This document shows, piece after piece, positions 20,320 through 29,860 of a stretch of 64,000 nt of DNA (its first letter is position 1; each line of letters begins with the position of its first letter). The position numbers and the translations under genes are program-made. The stretch is from Ferrovibrio terrae_B (GTDB taxonomy: Bacteria; Pseudomonadota; Alphaproteobacteria; Ferrovibrionales; Ferrovibrionaceae): NCBI RefSeq assembly GCF_943371255.1, contig NZ_CALRUC010000001.1, positions 42,532 to 106,531 on the forward strand. Direction: 5' to 3'. Under the pieces are notes generated by a model, which was not told the DNA's origin, made no database searches, and saw nothing but the letters and a program-made list of their open reading frames with translations.

Positions 20320-22734
20320 TCAGTGTTTGACCACACCCTCGCGGTCGCCTTCCGCTTCCGGCTCGACCACTGCAGGTTTGTTGAGATCGTCAACGTCGCT
20401 CCACTCAATTGGTTTCAATTCTGCGACGAGAGCATGCTTGAGAACCTCTTCACAGGTCGAAACCGGGACGATTTGGAGACCCTTTTTGACATTGTCAGGG
20501 ATCTCGACCAGGTCCTTCTCATTTTCCTTCGGGATCAGCACCGTCTTGATGCCACCACGATGGGCGGCCAGCAGCTTCTCCTTCAGGCCACCAATCGGCA
20601 AGACCCGGCCGCGCAGGGTGACTTCGCCGGTCATCGCCACATCCTTGCGGACCGGGATACCCGTCAGTACCGAGACGATCGAGGTCACCATCGCCACGCC
20701 GGCCGAGGGGCCGTCCTTCGGGGTTGCACCCTCCGGCACGTGGATATGGATGTCGCGCTTGTCGAAGATCGGCGGCTTGACGCCGAAGGACACCGCACGG
20801 GCGCGGACGAAGGACCGGGCGGCCTGCACCGATTCCTGCATCACTTCACCCAGCTTGCCGGTGATGGTCATGCGACCCTTGCCGGGCAGCATCACCGCTT
20901 CGATGGTCAGCAGTTCGCCGCCCACTTCGGTCCAGGCCAGGCCAGTGACGGTGCCGACCAGATCTTCCAGTTCGGCCTCGCCATAGCGATGACGGCGCAC
21001 GCCGGCATACTTGTCGAGATTCTTCGACGTGATCTTGATGGTCTTCACGCCCTTCGACAGGATTTCCTTCACCGCCTTGCGGGTCAGGTTGGCCAGCTCG
21101 CGCTCCAGCGAGCGCACGCCGGCTTCGCGGGTGTAATAGCGCACCAGATCACGCAAAGCTTCGTCGGTGATCGCCCACTCGCCCTTCTTAAGGCCGGCGG
21201 CTTCGATCTGCTTCTCGATCAGGTGGCGCTTGCAGATCTCCACCTTCTCATCCTCGGTGTAGCCGGGGATGCGGATGATCTCCATGCGGTCCAGCAGCGG
21301 CTGCGGCATGCGCAAGGAATTGGCGGTGCAGATGAACATCACATCCGACAGGTCGTAATCGACCTCGAGATAGTGATCGCTGAAGGTGCTGTTCTGCTCG
21401 GGGTCGAGCACTTCCAGCAGCGCCGAAGACGGATCGCCACGGAAGTCCTGGCCCATCTTGTCGATCTCGTCGAACAGGAAGAGCGGATTGTTGGTCTTCG
21501 CCTTCTTCATCGACTGCACGACCTTGCCGGGCATGGAGCCGATATAGGTGCGGCGATGGCCACGGATCTCGGCTTCGTCGCGCACGCCGCCGAGTGACAC
21601 ACGCACGAAGTTGCGGCCGGTCGAACGGGCAATCGATTTACCAAGCGAAGTCTTGCCGACGCCGGGCGGGCCGACCAGGCACAGGATCGGGCCCTTCAGC
21701 TTGCCCGAACGCTGCTGCACGGCGAGATATTCAAGGATACGCTCCTTGACCTTCTCCAGGCCGTAATGGTCGTCGTTCAGCACCTTTTCGGCGTTCTTGA
21801 TGTCTTTCTTGACCTTGCTGCGCTTCGACCACGGGATCGTCAGCAGCCAGTCGAGATAGTTGCGAATAACGGTGGCTTCGGCCGACATCGGGCTCATCGA
21901 GCGCAGCTTCTTGACCTCGGCCATCGCCTTTTCACGGGCTTCCTTGGACAGCCGGGTCTTCTTGATGCGCAGTTCGATCTCGGCCACTTCGTCGCGGCCG
22001 TCCTCGCCCTCGCCCAGCTCCTTCTGAATCGCCTTAAGCTGTTCGTTCAGGTAATACTCGCGCTGGGTCTTCTCCATCTGGCGCTTCACGCGCGAGCGGA
22101 TCTTCTTCTCGACCTGCAGCACACCGATCTCGCCTTCCATCATGGCGTAGACGCGCTCAAGGCGTTCCACCACGTTGGCGATCTCGAGCAGTTCCTGCTT
22201 GTCGCTGATCTTGATGGTCAGATGCGAGGCGACCGTGTCGGCCAGCTTGGAGGCATCGTCGATCTGATTGAGCGACACCAGCACCTCGGGCGGGATCTTC
22301 CGGTTGAGCTTCACATACTGCTCGAACTGGTTGATCACCGAACGCGACAGCGCTTCGGTCTCGCGACCTTCGCCGGAGTCATCGGTGACAACTTCGGCCT
22401 GGACCTGGAAGAAGTCCGGGTTCTCGTTGAACTTGACGATCTTGGCGCGCTGGCTGCCCTCGACCAGCACCTTCACGGTGCCATCGGGCAGACGCAGCAG
22501 CTGCAGCACCGAGGCGATGGTGCCGACGGCGTGAATGTCTTCCGGATTGGGATTGTCCTGGCCGGCATTCTTCTGGGCGACGAGCAGGATCTGCTTATCG
22601 TCCTTCATCACATCTTCCAGCGCCCGCACAGACTTCTCGCGGCCGACAAAAAGCGGCACGATCATGTGCGGAAAGACGACAATGTCCCGCAGCGGCAGGA
22701 CGGGGAAAACTTGGGCGCGAGGTGATGTAAACAT
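20320..22734 (-). CDS. lon: ATP-dependent protease La (Lon)
   Basis: 804 residues from ATG 22,734. The N-terminal LON substrate domain begins FPVLPLRDIVVFPHMIVPL. Walker A is GPPGVGKTSLGKS, the AAA+ signature includes LFDEIDKMGQDFRGDPSSA, and the Ser-Lys dyad lies in PKDGPSAGVAM and GGLKEKLLAAHRGG. Lon degrades misfolded proteins and several regulators; in Caulobacter it degrades DnaA, CcrM and SciP, which matters given the cell-cycle homologues in the prophage next door. An ATG at 22,746 is a possible alternative start. A heat-shock type promoter lies upstream at 22,809-22,837. Confidence 0.97.
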   Translation of the reverse strand: MFTSPRAQVFPVLPLRDIVVFPHMIVPLFVGREKSVRALEDVMKDDKQILLVAQKNAGQDNPNPEDIHAVGTIASVLQLLRLPDGTVKVLVEGSQRAKIVKFNENPDFFQVQAEVVTDDSGEGRETEALSRSVINQFEQYVKLNRKIPPEVLVSLNQIDDASKLADTVASHLTIKISDKQELLEIANVVERLERVYAMMEGEIGVLQVEKKIRSRVKRQMEKTQREYYLNEQLKAIQKELGEGEDGRDEVAEIELRIKKTRLSKEAREKAMAEVKKLRSMSPMSAEATVIRNYLDWLLTIPWSKRSKVKKDIKNAEKVLNDDHYGLEKVKERILEYLAVQQRSGKLKGPILCLVGPPGVGKTSLGKSIARSTGRNFVRVSLGGVRDEAEIRGHRRTYIGSMPGKVVQSMKKAKTNNPLFLFDEIDKMGQDFRGDPSSALLEVLDPEQNSTFSDHYLEVDYDLSDVMFICTANSLRMPQPLLDRMEIIRIPGYTEDEKVEICKRHLIEKQIEAAGLKKGEWAITDEALRDLVRYYTREAGVRSLERELANLTRKAVKEILSKGVKTIKITSKNLDKYAGVRRHRYGEAELEDLVGTVTGLAWTEVGGELLTIEAVMLPGKGRMTITGKLGEVMQESVQAARSFVRARAVSFGVKPPIFDKRDIHIHVPEGATPKDGPSAGVAMVTSIVSVLTGIPVRKDVAMTGEVTLRGRVLPIGGLKEKLLAAHRGGIKTVLIPKENEKDLVEIPDNVKKGLQIVPVSTCEEVLKHALVAELKPIEWSDVDDLNKPAVVEPEAEGDREGVVKH

Positions 22735-22808
22735 GCGTGGCTTCATCCTGGAGGGCGGCAGAGTAAAAATCCGCGGAGGCGTCCTTTTGTGCCGCCTGAC
22801 TGAGATTA

Positions 22809-22837
22809 AGATGGGAATTCCCACTTGCTCCGTCAAG
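22809..22837 (-). promoter_or_regulatory. RpoH (sigma32)-type promoter of lon
   Basis: On the minus strand CTTGACG (22,837-22,831) and CCCATCT (22,815-22,809) are spaced by 15 bases, close to the sigma32 pattern CTTGAA...CCCATNT. The TTGACG would also serve the housekeeping sigma factor. It lies 75 bases before the lon ATG. Confidence 0.7.
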
Positions 22838-22875
22838 GCACGGTGGCGGATATCCACCATTCGTTGGGAACATCC

Positions 22876-23205
22876 ATGACACAGACCGAGTCGTCCACAG
22901 GAGTCGCAGCGGGCGGCATCCTGGAACTGGCGTTGCTTGACGTCCGCGGTATGCAGGTCCGCGCATTCGAAACTGCCCTCAGCGAAGCCTTGCCGCTGAT
23001 CCGGCGTCAGCCGGGCTGTCGCAGCGCCGAGGTGCGCCCCTGCATGGAAAACCCGCAGCGGTTTCTGCTGCTGGTCCACTGGGGCAGTCTCGCAGATCAC
23101 GAACAGGGCTTTCGCCGCTCGGCCGACTACAAGCGATGGCGCGCCCTACTGCACGGATTCTACGAGCCTTTTCCGGTCGTCGAACATTACGGGCCACCCC
23201 TGTAA
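22876..23205 (+). CDS. Antibiotic biosynthesis monooxygenase-type (ABM) domain protein
   Basis: 109 residues. The ABM pattern is present: an opening strand (LALLDVRGMQVRAFE), a helix with ALPLIRRQPGCRSAEV, MENPQRFLLLVHWGSLADH near the middle and a final aromatic helix, DYKRWRALLHGFYEPFP. These small dimeric ferredoxin-like proteins include quinol monooxygenases and haem-degrading enzymes, but most are uncharacterised. It stands alone, divergent from lon, and shares the intergenic region with the lon promoter. Confidence 0.8.
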   Translation: MTQTESSTGVAAGGILELALLDVRGMQVRAFETALSEALPLIRRQPGCRSAEVRPCMENPQRFLLLVHWGSLADHEQGFRRSADYKRWRALLHGFYEPFPVVEHYGPPL

Positions 23206-23266
23206 GGGGCAGTTCCGTAAACAGCACGGCACAGAAGCCTACAAGGTTAACCGCCGTTAGCCGTAA

Positions 23267-24529
<1,263 letters not shown>

Positions 24530-24699
24530 ACCTACTCCACTGAGCGGGCCGGCGCCGGGCGACGCGGGGCCCTATTCCATCGAATCGTCATCATAAGGAA
24601 CCATAGCGCCGGGCACAACGGAGATGGGCCTTTCCGGCCCTTCCGTGACCCCGGAAACTGGTCACATAACCATGATTTAACGCCAGCGGGCGCCCAGGC

Positions 24700-24743
24700 A
24701 AGTGGCCCGGCAACCCGGAATGTTCCCCGGGCCAGGGCCACTT
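24700..24743 (-). other. Inverted repeat between clpP and clpX
   Basis: AAGTGGCCC (24,700-24,708) and GGGCCACTT (24,735-24,743) are perfect 9-bp arms around a GC-rich loop, 23 bases after the clpP stop. No T run follows on the minus strand, so it is not a standard terminator; it may stabilise the clpP mRNA end or partly reduce read-through into clpX. Confidence 0.4.
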
Positions 24744-24765
24744 TGTTCCGGGTTTATTTCCCAGG

Positions 24766-25395
24766 TTACTTCTTGGCGGCGGGCTCGGGGCGGCGGTCGA
24801 CCACCTCGTCGACCAGGCCGAATTCCTTGGCCTCTTGCGGGGTCAGGAAGCGGTCACGCTCCATCGCCAGCTCGATCTTCTCCACGTCCTGGCCGGTATG
24901 CTTGGCATAGAGAGTATTCAGCCGGCTGCGCATATCGAGGATTTCCTTGGCATGGATCTCGATATCGGCCGCCTGGCCCTGAAAACCGCCGGACGGCTGG
25001 TGCACCATGATCCGGGCGTTCGGCAGGGCATAGCGCATGCCCTTCTCGCCGGCCGCGAGCAGCAGCGACCCCATCGAGGCCGCCTGGCCGATACACAGGG
25101 TGGCGATCTTGGGCCGGATGTACTGCATGGTGTCGTAGATCGCCATGCCGGACGTGACCATGCCGCCCGGGCTGTTGATATAGAAGGAAATTTCCTTGTT
25201 CGGGTTCTCGGCTTCCAGGAACAGCAGCTGGGCGGTGACCAGGCTGGCGACGGCGTCGTTCACCGGGCCGACCATGAAGATGATGCGTTCCTTCAGCAGC
25301 CGGGAGTAGATGTCATACGAGCGCTCGCCCCGGTTGGTCTGCTCGACCACCATCGGGACCAGCATATTCATATAGGTATCGACCATCTTGTGCAT
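24766..25395 (-). CDS. clpP: ATP-dependent Clp protease proteolytic subunit ClpP
   Basis: 209 residues. The serine protease triad is visible: Ser in GQAASMGSLLL, His in MVHQPSGG and Asp in ERDRFLTPQEAKEFGLVD. MLVPMVVEQTNRGERSYDIY is the usual N-terminal handle and processing region. It forms the tetradecameric chamber served by ClpX and ClpA. AGGG precedes ATG 25,395. It lies between tig and clpX in the conserved order. Confidence 0.97.
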   Translation of the reverse strand: MHKMVDTYMNMLVPMVVEQTNRGERSYDIYSRLLKERIIFMVGPVNDAVASLVTAQLLFLEAENPNKEISFYINSPGGMVTSGMAIYDTMQYIRPKIATLCIGQAASMGSLLLAAGEKGMRYALPNARIMVHQPSGGFQGQAADIEIHAKEILDMRSRLNTLYAKHTGQDVEKIELAMERDRFLTPQEAKEFGLVDEVVDRRPEPAAKK

Positions 25396-25475
25396 GACGC
25401 GCCCTGAAGTACGAGGAATTCGGTAGCCTTAATGTGGGGCAAAGCACCGGTTCCTTCAATGGCCGGGCTTTTTTA

Positions 25476-25507
25476 AAGCAAAAACGCCGGGGCAAGCCCC
25501 GGCGTTT
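25476..25507 (-). terminator. Rho-independent terminator of tig
   Basis: AACGCCGGGGC and GCCCCGGCGTT form an 11-bp stem with a 2-base loop, followed on the minus strand by TTTTTGCTTT. It lies 27 bases beyond the tig stop and separates tig from clpP. Confidence 0.9.
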
Positions 25508-25533
25508 CGCAATGTCCTGGATGTCGGGGCGAA

Positions 25534-26856
25534 TCAGGCGACCGCCTCGACCTCCTTCTGCAGCTCTTCCTTGGTGACCGGCTTGTCGGTCACGCTGGCC
25601 ATCTCGACGATGAAATCGACCACCTTGTCCTCGAAGATCGGGGCGCGCAGGCTCTGGGCGGCTTCCGGGTTCTTCTGGAAGTATTCCATCACCTGGCGCT
25701 CCTGGCCGGGGAAGCGGCGGGCCTGCTCGACCATGGCGCGGGTGATTTCGTCGGGCTTCACTTCGATATTGTTGACGCGACCGACTTCCGACAGCAGCAG
25801 GCCGAGACGGATGCGGCGCTCGGCGATCTTGCGATACTCGGTCTGCAGCTCGTCTTCGCTCTTCTTCTCTTCGGCCATTTCGGCCTCGAGGCGAGCCTTG
25901 TCAGCCGAGATTTCCTTCCAGATCTGGTCGAATTCGAGTTCAACCATGCCCGGCGGCACCTCGAAGCTGTGCTGGTCGGCCAGCTGGTCGAGCAGGCCGC
26001 GCTTCAGCTTCATGCGCGACAGGCTCTTATATTCCTGGCCGAGGTCACGCTTGATGTTGTCCTTCAGCTCCTGCAGCGAGGCAAGACCGAAGCGCTTGGC
26101 GAATTCGTCATCCATGACGACCGCGCCGGCGCCGCGCACTTCCTTCACCGTGCAGGCGAACTCGGCCGGCTTGCCGGCGAGATCGGCATTGCCGTAATTC
26201 TCCGGGAAGGTGACAGTGACGGTCTTCTCGTCGCCGGCCTTCAGGCCAACCAGCTGCTCTTCGAAGCCGGGGATGAAGGTGTTGGAGCCCAGCACCAGCG
26301 GATAGTCGCTGGCGGTGCCGCCGTCGAACTTCACGCCGTTGACGCTGCCCGAGAAGTCGATCACGACCTGGTCGCCATTGGCGGCGGCGCGCTCGGCCTT
26401 CTCGTAGGTCTTCTGCTGCTCGGACAGACGGGTGAGGAATTCCTCGACTTCGGACTCACCCGGCTCGACCACCAGACGCTCCAGCTTGATCGCCTTGAAG
26501 TCACCGGGGACGATTTCGGGCAGCACCTCGACGGCGATGGTGCATTCGAAATCCTTGCCCTCTTCGAAGGTCTGGATGTCGACCTTGGGCTGCATGGCCG
26601 GACGCAGGTTGTTGTCTTCCAGCGTCTTCTGCAGCGCGGTGTTCACCGACTCTTCCATCGCCTCGCCGAGCAGCGCGCGACCATACTGCTTCTTGATCAG
26701 CGCGGCCGGCGCCTTGCCCGGACGGAAGCCCGGCATGTTGACCTGGCCGCGAACCGCTTCAAGCTTCTGGTTGACGGTGCTTTCCAGCGCGGCGGCGTTG
26801 ATAACCACCTTGTATTCGCGCTTCAGGCCCGAGGCGCTGATTTCCGTGATCTGCAT
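25534..26856 (-). CDS. tig: Trigger factor, ribosome-associated peptidyl-prolyl isomerase
   Basis: 440 residues from ATG 26,856 (MQITEISASGLKREYK); AGGT lies upstream. The ribosome-docking signature GFRPGKAPAALIKKQYG is at about 48-64. The FKBP-type domain runs about 160-245 (NGDQVVIDFSGSVNGVKFDG), and the long helical chaperone domain follows. It meets nascent chains at the tunnel exit. Upstream sequence in the same frame belongs to the tRNA-Leu gene and is not coding. Confidence 0.97.
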   Translation of the reverse strand: MQITEISASGLKREYKVVINAAALESTVNQKLEAVRGQVNMPGFRPGKAPAALIKKQYGRALLGEAMEESVNTALQKTLEDNNLRPAMQPKVDIQTFEEGKDFECTIAVEVLPEIVPGDFKAIKLERLVVEPGESEVEEFLTRLSEQQKTYEKAERAAANGDQVVIDFSGSVNGVKFDGGTASDYPLVLGSNTFIPGFEEQLVGLKAGDEKTVTVTFPENYGNADLAGKPAEFACTVKEVRGAGAVVMDDEFAKRFGLASLQELKDNIKRDLGQEYKSLSRMKLKRGLLDQLADQHSFEVPPGMVELEFDQIWKEISADKARLEAEMAEEKKSEDELQTEYRKIAERRIRLGLLLSEVGRVNNIEVKPDEITRAMVEQARRFPGQERQVMEYFQKNPEAAQSLRAPIFEDKVVDFIVEMASVTDKPVTKEELQKEVEAVA

Positions 26857-26912
26857 GACCGAACTACCTGTCTCTGTCTCTTGAATCTCTGTTTCGCGCT
26901 CGCTTCGGGGGC

Positions 26913-26997
26913 TGGTGCGGGCGGAGGGACTTGAACCCACACGCCTTGCGGCACAGGAACCTAAATCCTGCGTGTCTACCAGTTCCACCACGCCCGC
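26913..26997 (-). tRNA. tRNA-Leu (anticodon TAG)
   Basis: A class II tRNA folds on the minus strand: acceptor GCGGGCG/CGCCCGC, anticodon arm CAGGA-TTTAGGT-TCCTG with TAG, a long variable arm (TGCCGCAAGGCG), T-loop TTCAAGT, discriminator A and encoded CCA (26,915-26,913). It lies 56 bases upstream of tig. Confidence 0.95.
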
Positions 26998-27098
26998 TTG
27001 CCCGCACCGGGGCCGGCGCGAAGGCGGAAGTCTATAGCACGGAGATTTCGGCGGCGCGAGGCTTTTGGGCGGTTTTCGAACGCCCCCTGCCCCGGGGT

Positions 27099-27803
27099 TT
27101 AAGTGCCAGTCTTAACAGGCTTTTTCACCGTTGCCTGGTCGCAATGGTTCATCATTTCGCGCTCGGCGAACCATTCCTTGGCATAGGAGCAATCCTTGAA
27201 GTCGTCATAGAACGGCCCGCCGATCGTGTAATGCACGATGGAGACATCTTTTTCGAAGGGGTCGTAGTCGGCCAGATGGTTCCAGCGATGCGGGATTTCG
27301 CCGATCAGGCCGTCATCGCCCAGCCATTTGAACTGGTGCAGCTCCAGCCCGGTGGCGGCATTGACGTAATCGGGGGTCAGCGCCGTGCATTTTGCGCAGT
27401 TGAACAGCATGACGCTGGACCAGTTCTTCTTTTCGTAGCGGGTCTGCGCCTTGCCGAGGAATTTCACCTCCTCCTTGGGCACATGGTTGTGCTTGACCAC
27501 CTGGACGGCATAGCGGTCGTCGCGCAGGGCCCAGAGCTTGGCGATGTCGTCGACCACCAGCATGTCGTCGTCCATGAAGATCGCCCAGTCCTGGAAACCC
27601 GCCAGATAGGGCGTGAGGAAGCGCGAGAAGGAAAAATCGGTTGACTGCAGCTCATGATGCGGGCGGGTATAGATGCCCTGCAACTGGTTGAGCGCCAGAT
27701 GGGTGATGGCGACCGGCTGCGACGCCCGGCGGTTGATGCTGAGGGCGGCAACGCTGGAGGCGACCGGGGCGGCCCGGCTGTAACCGATGAAGACGCGAAT
27801 CAT
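27099..27803 (-). CDS. GT8-like glycosyltransferase
   Basis: 234 residues from ATG 27,803, preceded by AGGAG. MIRVFIGYSRAAPV opens like the nucleotide-binding strand of a GT-A fold; MDDDMLVVDD near residues 82-91 is the metal- and sugar-nucleotide-binding DXD motif; LDD/GDDGLIGEIPHRWNHL and HYTIGGPF near the end match retaining GT8-type enzymes, in which a late His binds the metal. The acceptor is unknown; a cell-surface polysaccharide is a usual role. No other polysaccharide genes are nearby. Confidence 0.8.
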   Translation of the reverse strand: MIRVFIGYSRAAPVASSVAALSINRRASQPVAITHLALNQLQGIYTRPHHELQSTDFSFSRFLTPYLAGFQDWAIFMDDDMLVVDDIAKLWALRDDRYAVQVVKHNHVPKEEVKFLGKAQTRYEKKNWSSVMLFNCAKCTALTPDYVNAATGLELHQFKWLGDDGLIGEIPHRWNHLADYDPFEKDVSIVHYTIGGPFYDDFKDCSYAKEWFAEREMMNHCDQATVKKPVKTGT

Positions 27804-27890
27804 CCTGAGACTCCTGAAAACCAATCGTCCTTACACCGTAAATTCTACCCGGAAGTTAACGCCCGGGCTTTGACCGAGCGCAATCCGCCC

Positions 27891-28000
27891 GGGTTCGTTT
27901 GAGTTCGTTGGGGTTCGTTGGGGTTCGTTGAGGTTCGTTGAGGTTCGTTGGGGTTCGTTCAGGTTCGTTCAGGTTCGCTGGGGTTCGTACAGGTTCGTTT
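27891..28000. repeat. Eleven-copy 10-bp tandem repeat
   Basis: Bases 27,891-28,000 consist of eleven consecutive 10-bp units with consensus RGGTTCGTTG, each differing at zero to three positions, mainly the first and the last two bases. The unit is close to one helical turn, so the same face repeats at each copy. It lies in the 332-base stretch between the divergent glycosyltransferase and SulP genes, which holds no other gene. Confidence 0.92.
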
Positions 28001-28081
28001 CGCCTTCTGCCTGCCCCGCACGGAAACTTACTCGCGCGATACTAGAACGTAGTGCGAACGCGCGAATTTTCAACTGCGGCA

Positions 28082-28113
28082 TGGAAAAAGTCCGCACGCG
28101 GTATTATAATACC
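28082..28113 (+). promoter_or_regulatory. Candidate sulP promoter with palindromic -10
   Basis: TGGAAA (28,082-28,087) and TATAAT (28,105-28,110) are spaced by 17 bp. The -10 lies within the perfect 14-bp palindrome GGTATTATAATACC (28,100-28,113), which could be a regulator site. It lies 26 bases before the sulP start. Confidence 0.55.
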
Positions 28114-28135
28114 CTAGACCGCCGGCCAGCGTAGT

Positions 28136-29860
28136 ATGGGCGACCGACGGCGCCAGCCTGCCCGGATGGACGCCACCCAGATGTTCGTACCCAAACTGAT
28201 CACCGCCCTGCAGGAAGGCTACGGCCTTGCCAGCCTGCGCAAGGATGCGCTGAGCGGCCTGACGGTCGCCATCGTCGCCCTGCCGCTCGCCATGGCGATC
28301 GCGATTGCCTCGGGCACCACGCCGGACAAGGGGCTCTTCACCGCCATCGTCGCCGGCTTCCTGATCTCGGCGCTGGGCGGCAGCCGGCACCAGATCGGCG
28401 GGCCGACGGCAGCCTTCGTCATCGTCGTCTATGGCGTGATCGAAAAACATGGCTTCGACGGGCTGGTGATCGCCACACTGATGGCCGGCGTCATGCTGGT
28501 GCTGCTCGGCGCCCTGAAGCTGGGTACGCTGATCAAGTTCATCCCCTACCCGGTCGTCACCGGCTTCACCGCCGGCATCGCCATCACCATCTTCTCGACC
28601 CAGATCAAGGATTTCTTCGGCCTGCAGATCGACCATGTGCCGGCCGACTTCATCGCCAAATGGGGCGACTACGCGAAAGCCGCACCGAGCTTCAGCCTGC
28701 ATGCTACCGTCATCGCGCTGGTCACGCTTGGGATCATTGTCGGCCTGCGGCGCTGGAAGCCGGCCTGGCCCGGCATGCTGATCGCCGTGGTGGCCACCAC
28801 GCTGGCGGTGCATTGGCTGCAGCTGCCGGTCGACACCATCGAAAGCCGCTTCGGCGCCATTCCCAATACCCTGCCGATGCCGGAACTGCCGCAAGGCATC
28901 ACATTGCGCCGGCTGTATGAGCTGCTGCCCAGCGCCATCACCATCGCGCTGCTGGCCGGCATCGAAAGCCTGCTGTCCTGCGTGATCGCCGATGGCATGA
29001 CGGGGCGGCGGCATCGCTCGAATATCGAACTGATCGGCCAGGGTGTGGCCAATATCGCCTCGGCGCTGTTCGGCGGCCTGCCTGCCACCGGCGCACTGGC
29101 GCGCACTGCCACCAATATCAAGGCCGGTGCGCTGACGCCGGTATCGGGCATGCTGCATGCCGTGTTCCTGCTGGTCTTCATGTGGCTGCTGGCGCCGCTG
29201 GCCGGCATGGTGCCGCTCGCCGCCCTGGCCGGCATCCTTGTCGTCGTCGCCTGGAATATGAGCGAGGCCGAACGGCTGAAGCATTTCCTGCATGCGCCGC
29301 GCGGCGACCAGCTGGTGCTGGCCGTCACCCTGATCCTCACCGTGCTGGTGGATATCACCGTCGCGCTGGAAGTGGGCATCGTGCTGGCCGCACTGGTGTT
29401 CATCCGCCGCATGGTGGAAACCACCGATGTGAGCGCCGTGGCCGGCGCCGATCTGGCCGAACGCGCCGAGACTGAGGCCGGCGCCACCGCACTGGCCGCC
29501 ATCGACATCCCCAAGGGCGTCGAGGTGTTCGAGATCAGCGGGCCGTTCTTCTTCGGCGTCGCCGCCATGCTGGCCGATATCCTCGACCGCATCGAGAAAG
29601 CGCCGCGGGTGTTCATCCTGCGCATGGGCAATGTGCCGCTGGTGGATGCCAGCGGCATCGATGCACTCGGCAGCTTCATCGACAAGAACCGCGCGCGCGG
29701 CACCGTGGTGCTGCTGACCCGCGTGCAGCCGCAGCCGCTGCAGGTGCTGCGCGAGATGGGATTGCTGGAGCGGCTGGGGCCCGGTGCAGTGCAGCCGAAC
29801 CTGACGGCAGCACTGGCGAAGGCGCGGACTATCGTCGCAGCCGCGCCAGCGGAATCCTGA
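28136..29860 (+). CDS. SulP family anion transporter with STAS domain
   Basis: 574 residues. The SulP core has KDALSGLTVAIVALPLAMAI, then GGSRHQIGGPTAAFVIVVYG, and about ten to twelve membrane segments. A cytoplasmic STAS domain occupies about 455-565 (GVEVFEISGPFFFGVAAML, then VPLVDASGIDALGSF). The family moves sulfate, bicarbonate or dicarboxylates by proton or sodium coupling; sequence alone does not decide which. ATG 28,136 has no clear Shine-Dalgarno; ATG 28,166 or 28,181 are possible. Its last 32 bases overlap the end of nnr on the other strand. Confidence 0.9.
   Translation: MGDRRRQPARMDATQMFVPKLITALQEGYGLASLRKDALSGLTVAIVALPLAMAIAIASGTTPDKGLFTAIVAGFLISALGGSRHQIGGPTAAFVIVVYGVIEKHGFDGLVIATLMAGVMLVLLGALKLGTLIKFIPYPVVTGFTAGIAITIFSTQIKDFFGLQIDHVPADFIAKWGDYAKAAPSFSLHATVIALVTLGIIVGLRRWKPAWPGMLIAVVATTLAVHWLQLPVDTIESRFGAIPNTLPMPELPQGITLRRLYELLPSAITIALLAGIESLLSCVIADGMTGRRHRSNIELIGQGVANIASALFGGLPATGALARTATNIKAGALTPVSGMLHAVFLLVFMWLLAPLAGMVPLAALAGILVVVAWNMSEAERLKHFLHAPRGDQLVLAVTLILTVLVDITVALEVGIVLAALVFIRRMVETTDVSAVAGADLAERAETEAGATALAAIDIPKGVEVFEISGPFFFGVAAMLADILDRIEKAPRVFILRMGNVPLVDASGIDALGSFIDKNRARGTVVLLTRVQPQPLQVLREMGLLERLGPGAVQPNLTAALAKARTIVAAAPAES

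Noticed and set aside
22735..23100. N-terminal extension of Lon by about 120 residues
   Set aside because: The extension overlaps the heat-shock promoter and the divergent ABM gene and has no Lon homology; typical Lon begins at the FPVLPLRD region.
26857..26991. N-terminal extension of trigger factor
   Set aside because: It reads through the tRNA-Leu gene; the family start MQITE lies at 26,856.
27891..28000. CRISPR array
   Set aside because: The 10-bp units follow each other without spacers and no cas genes are near; it is a simple tandem repeat.
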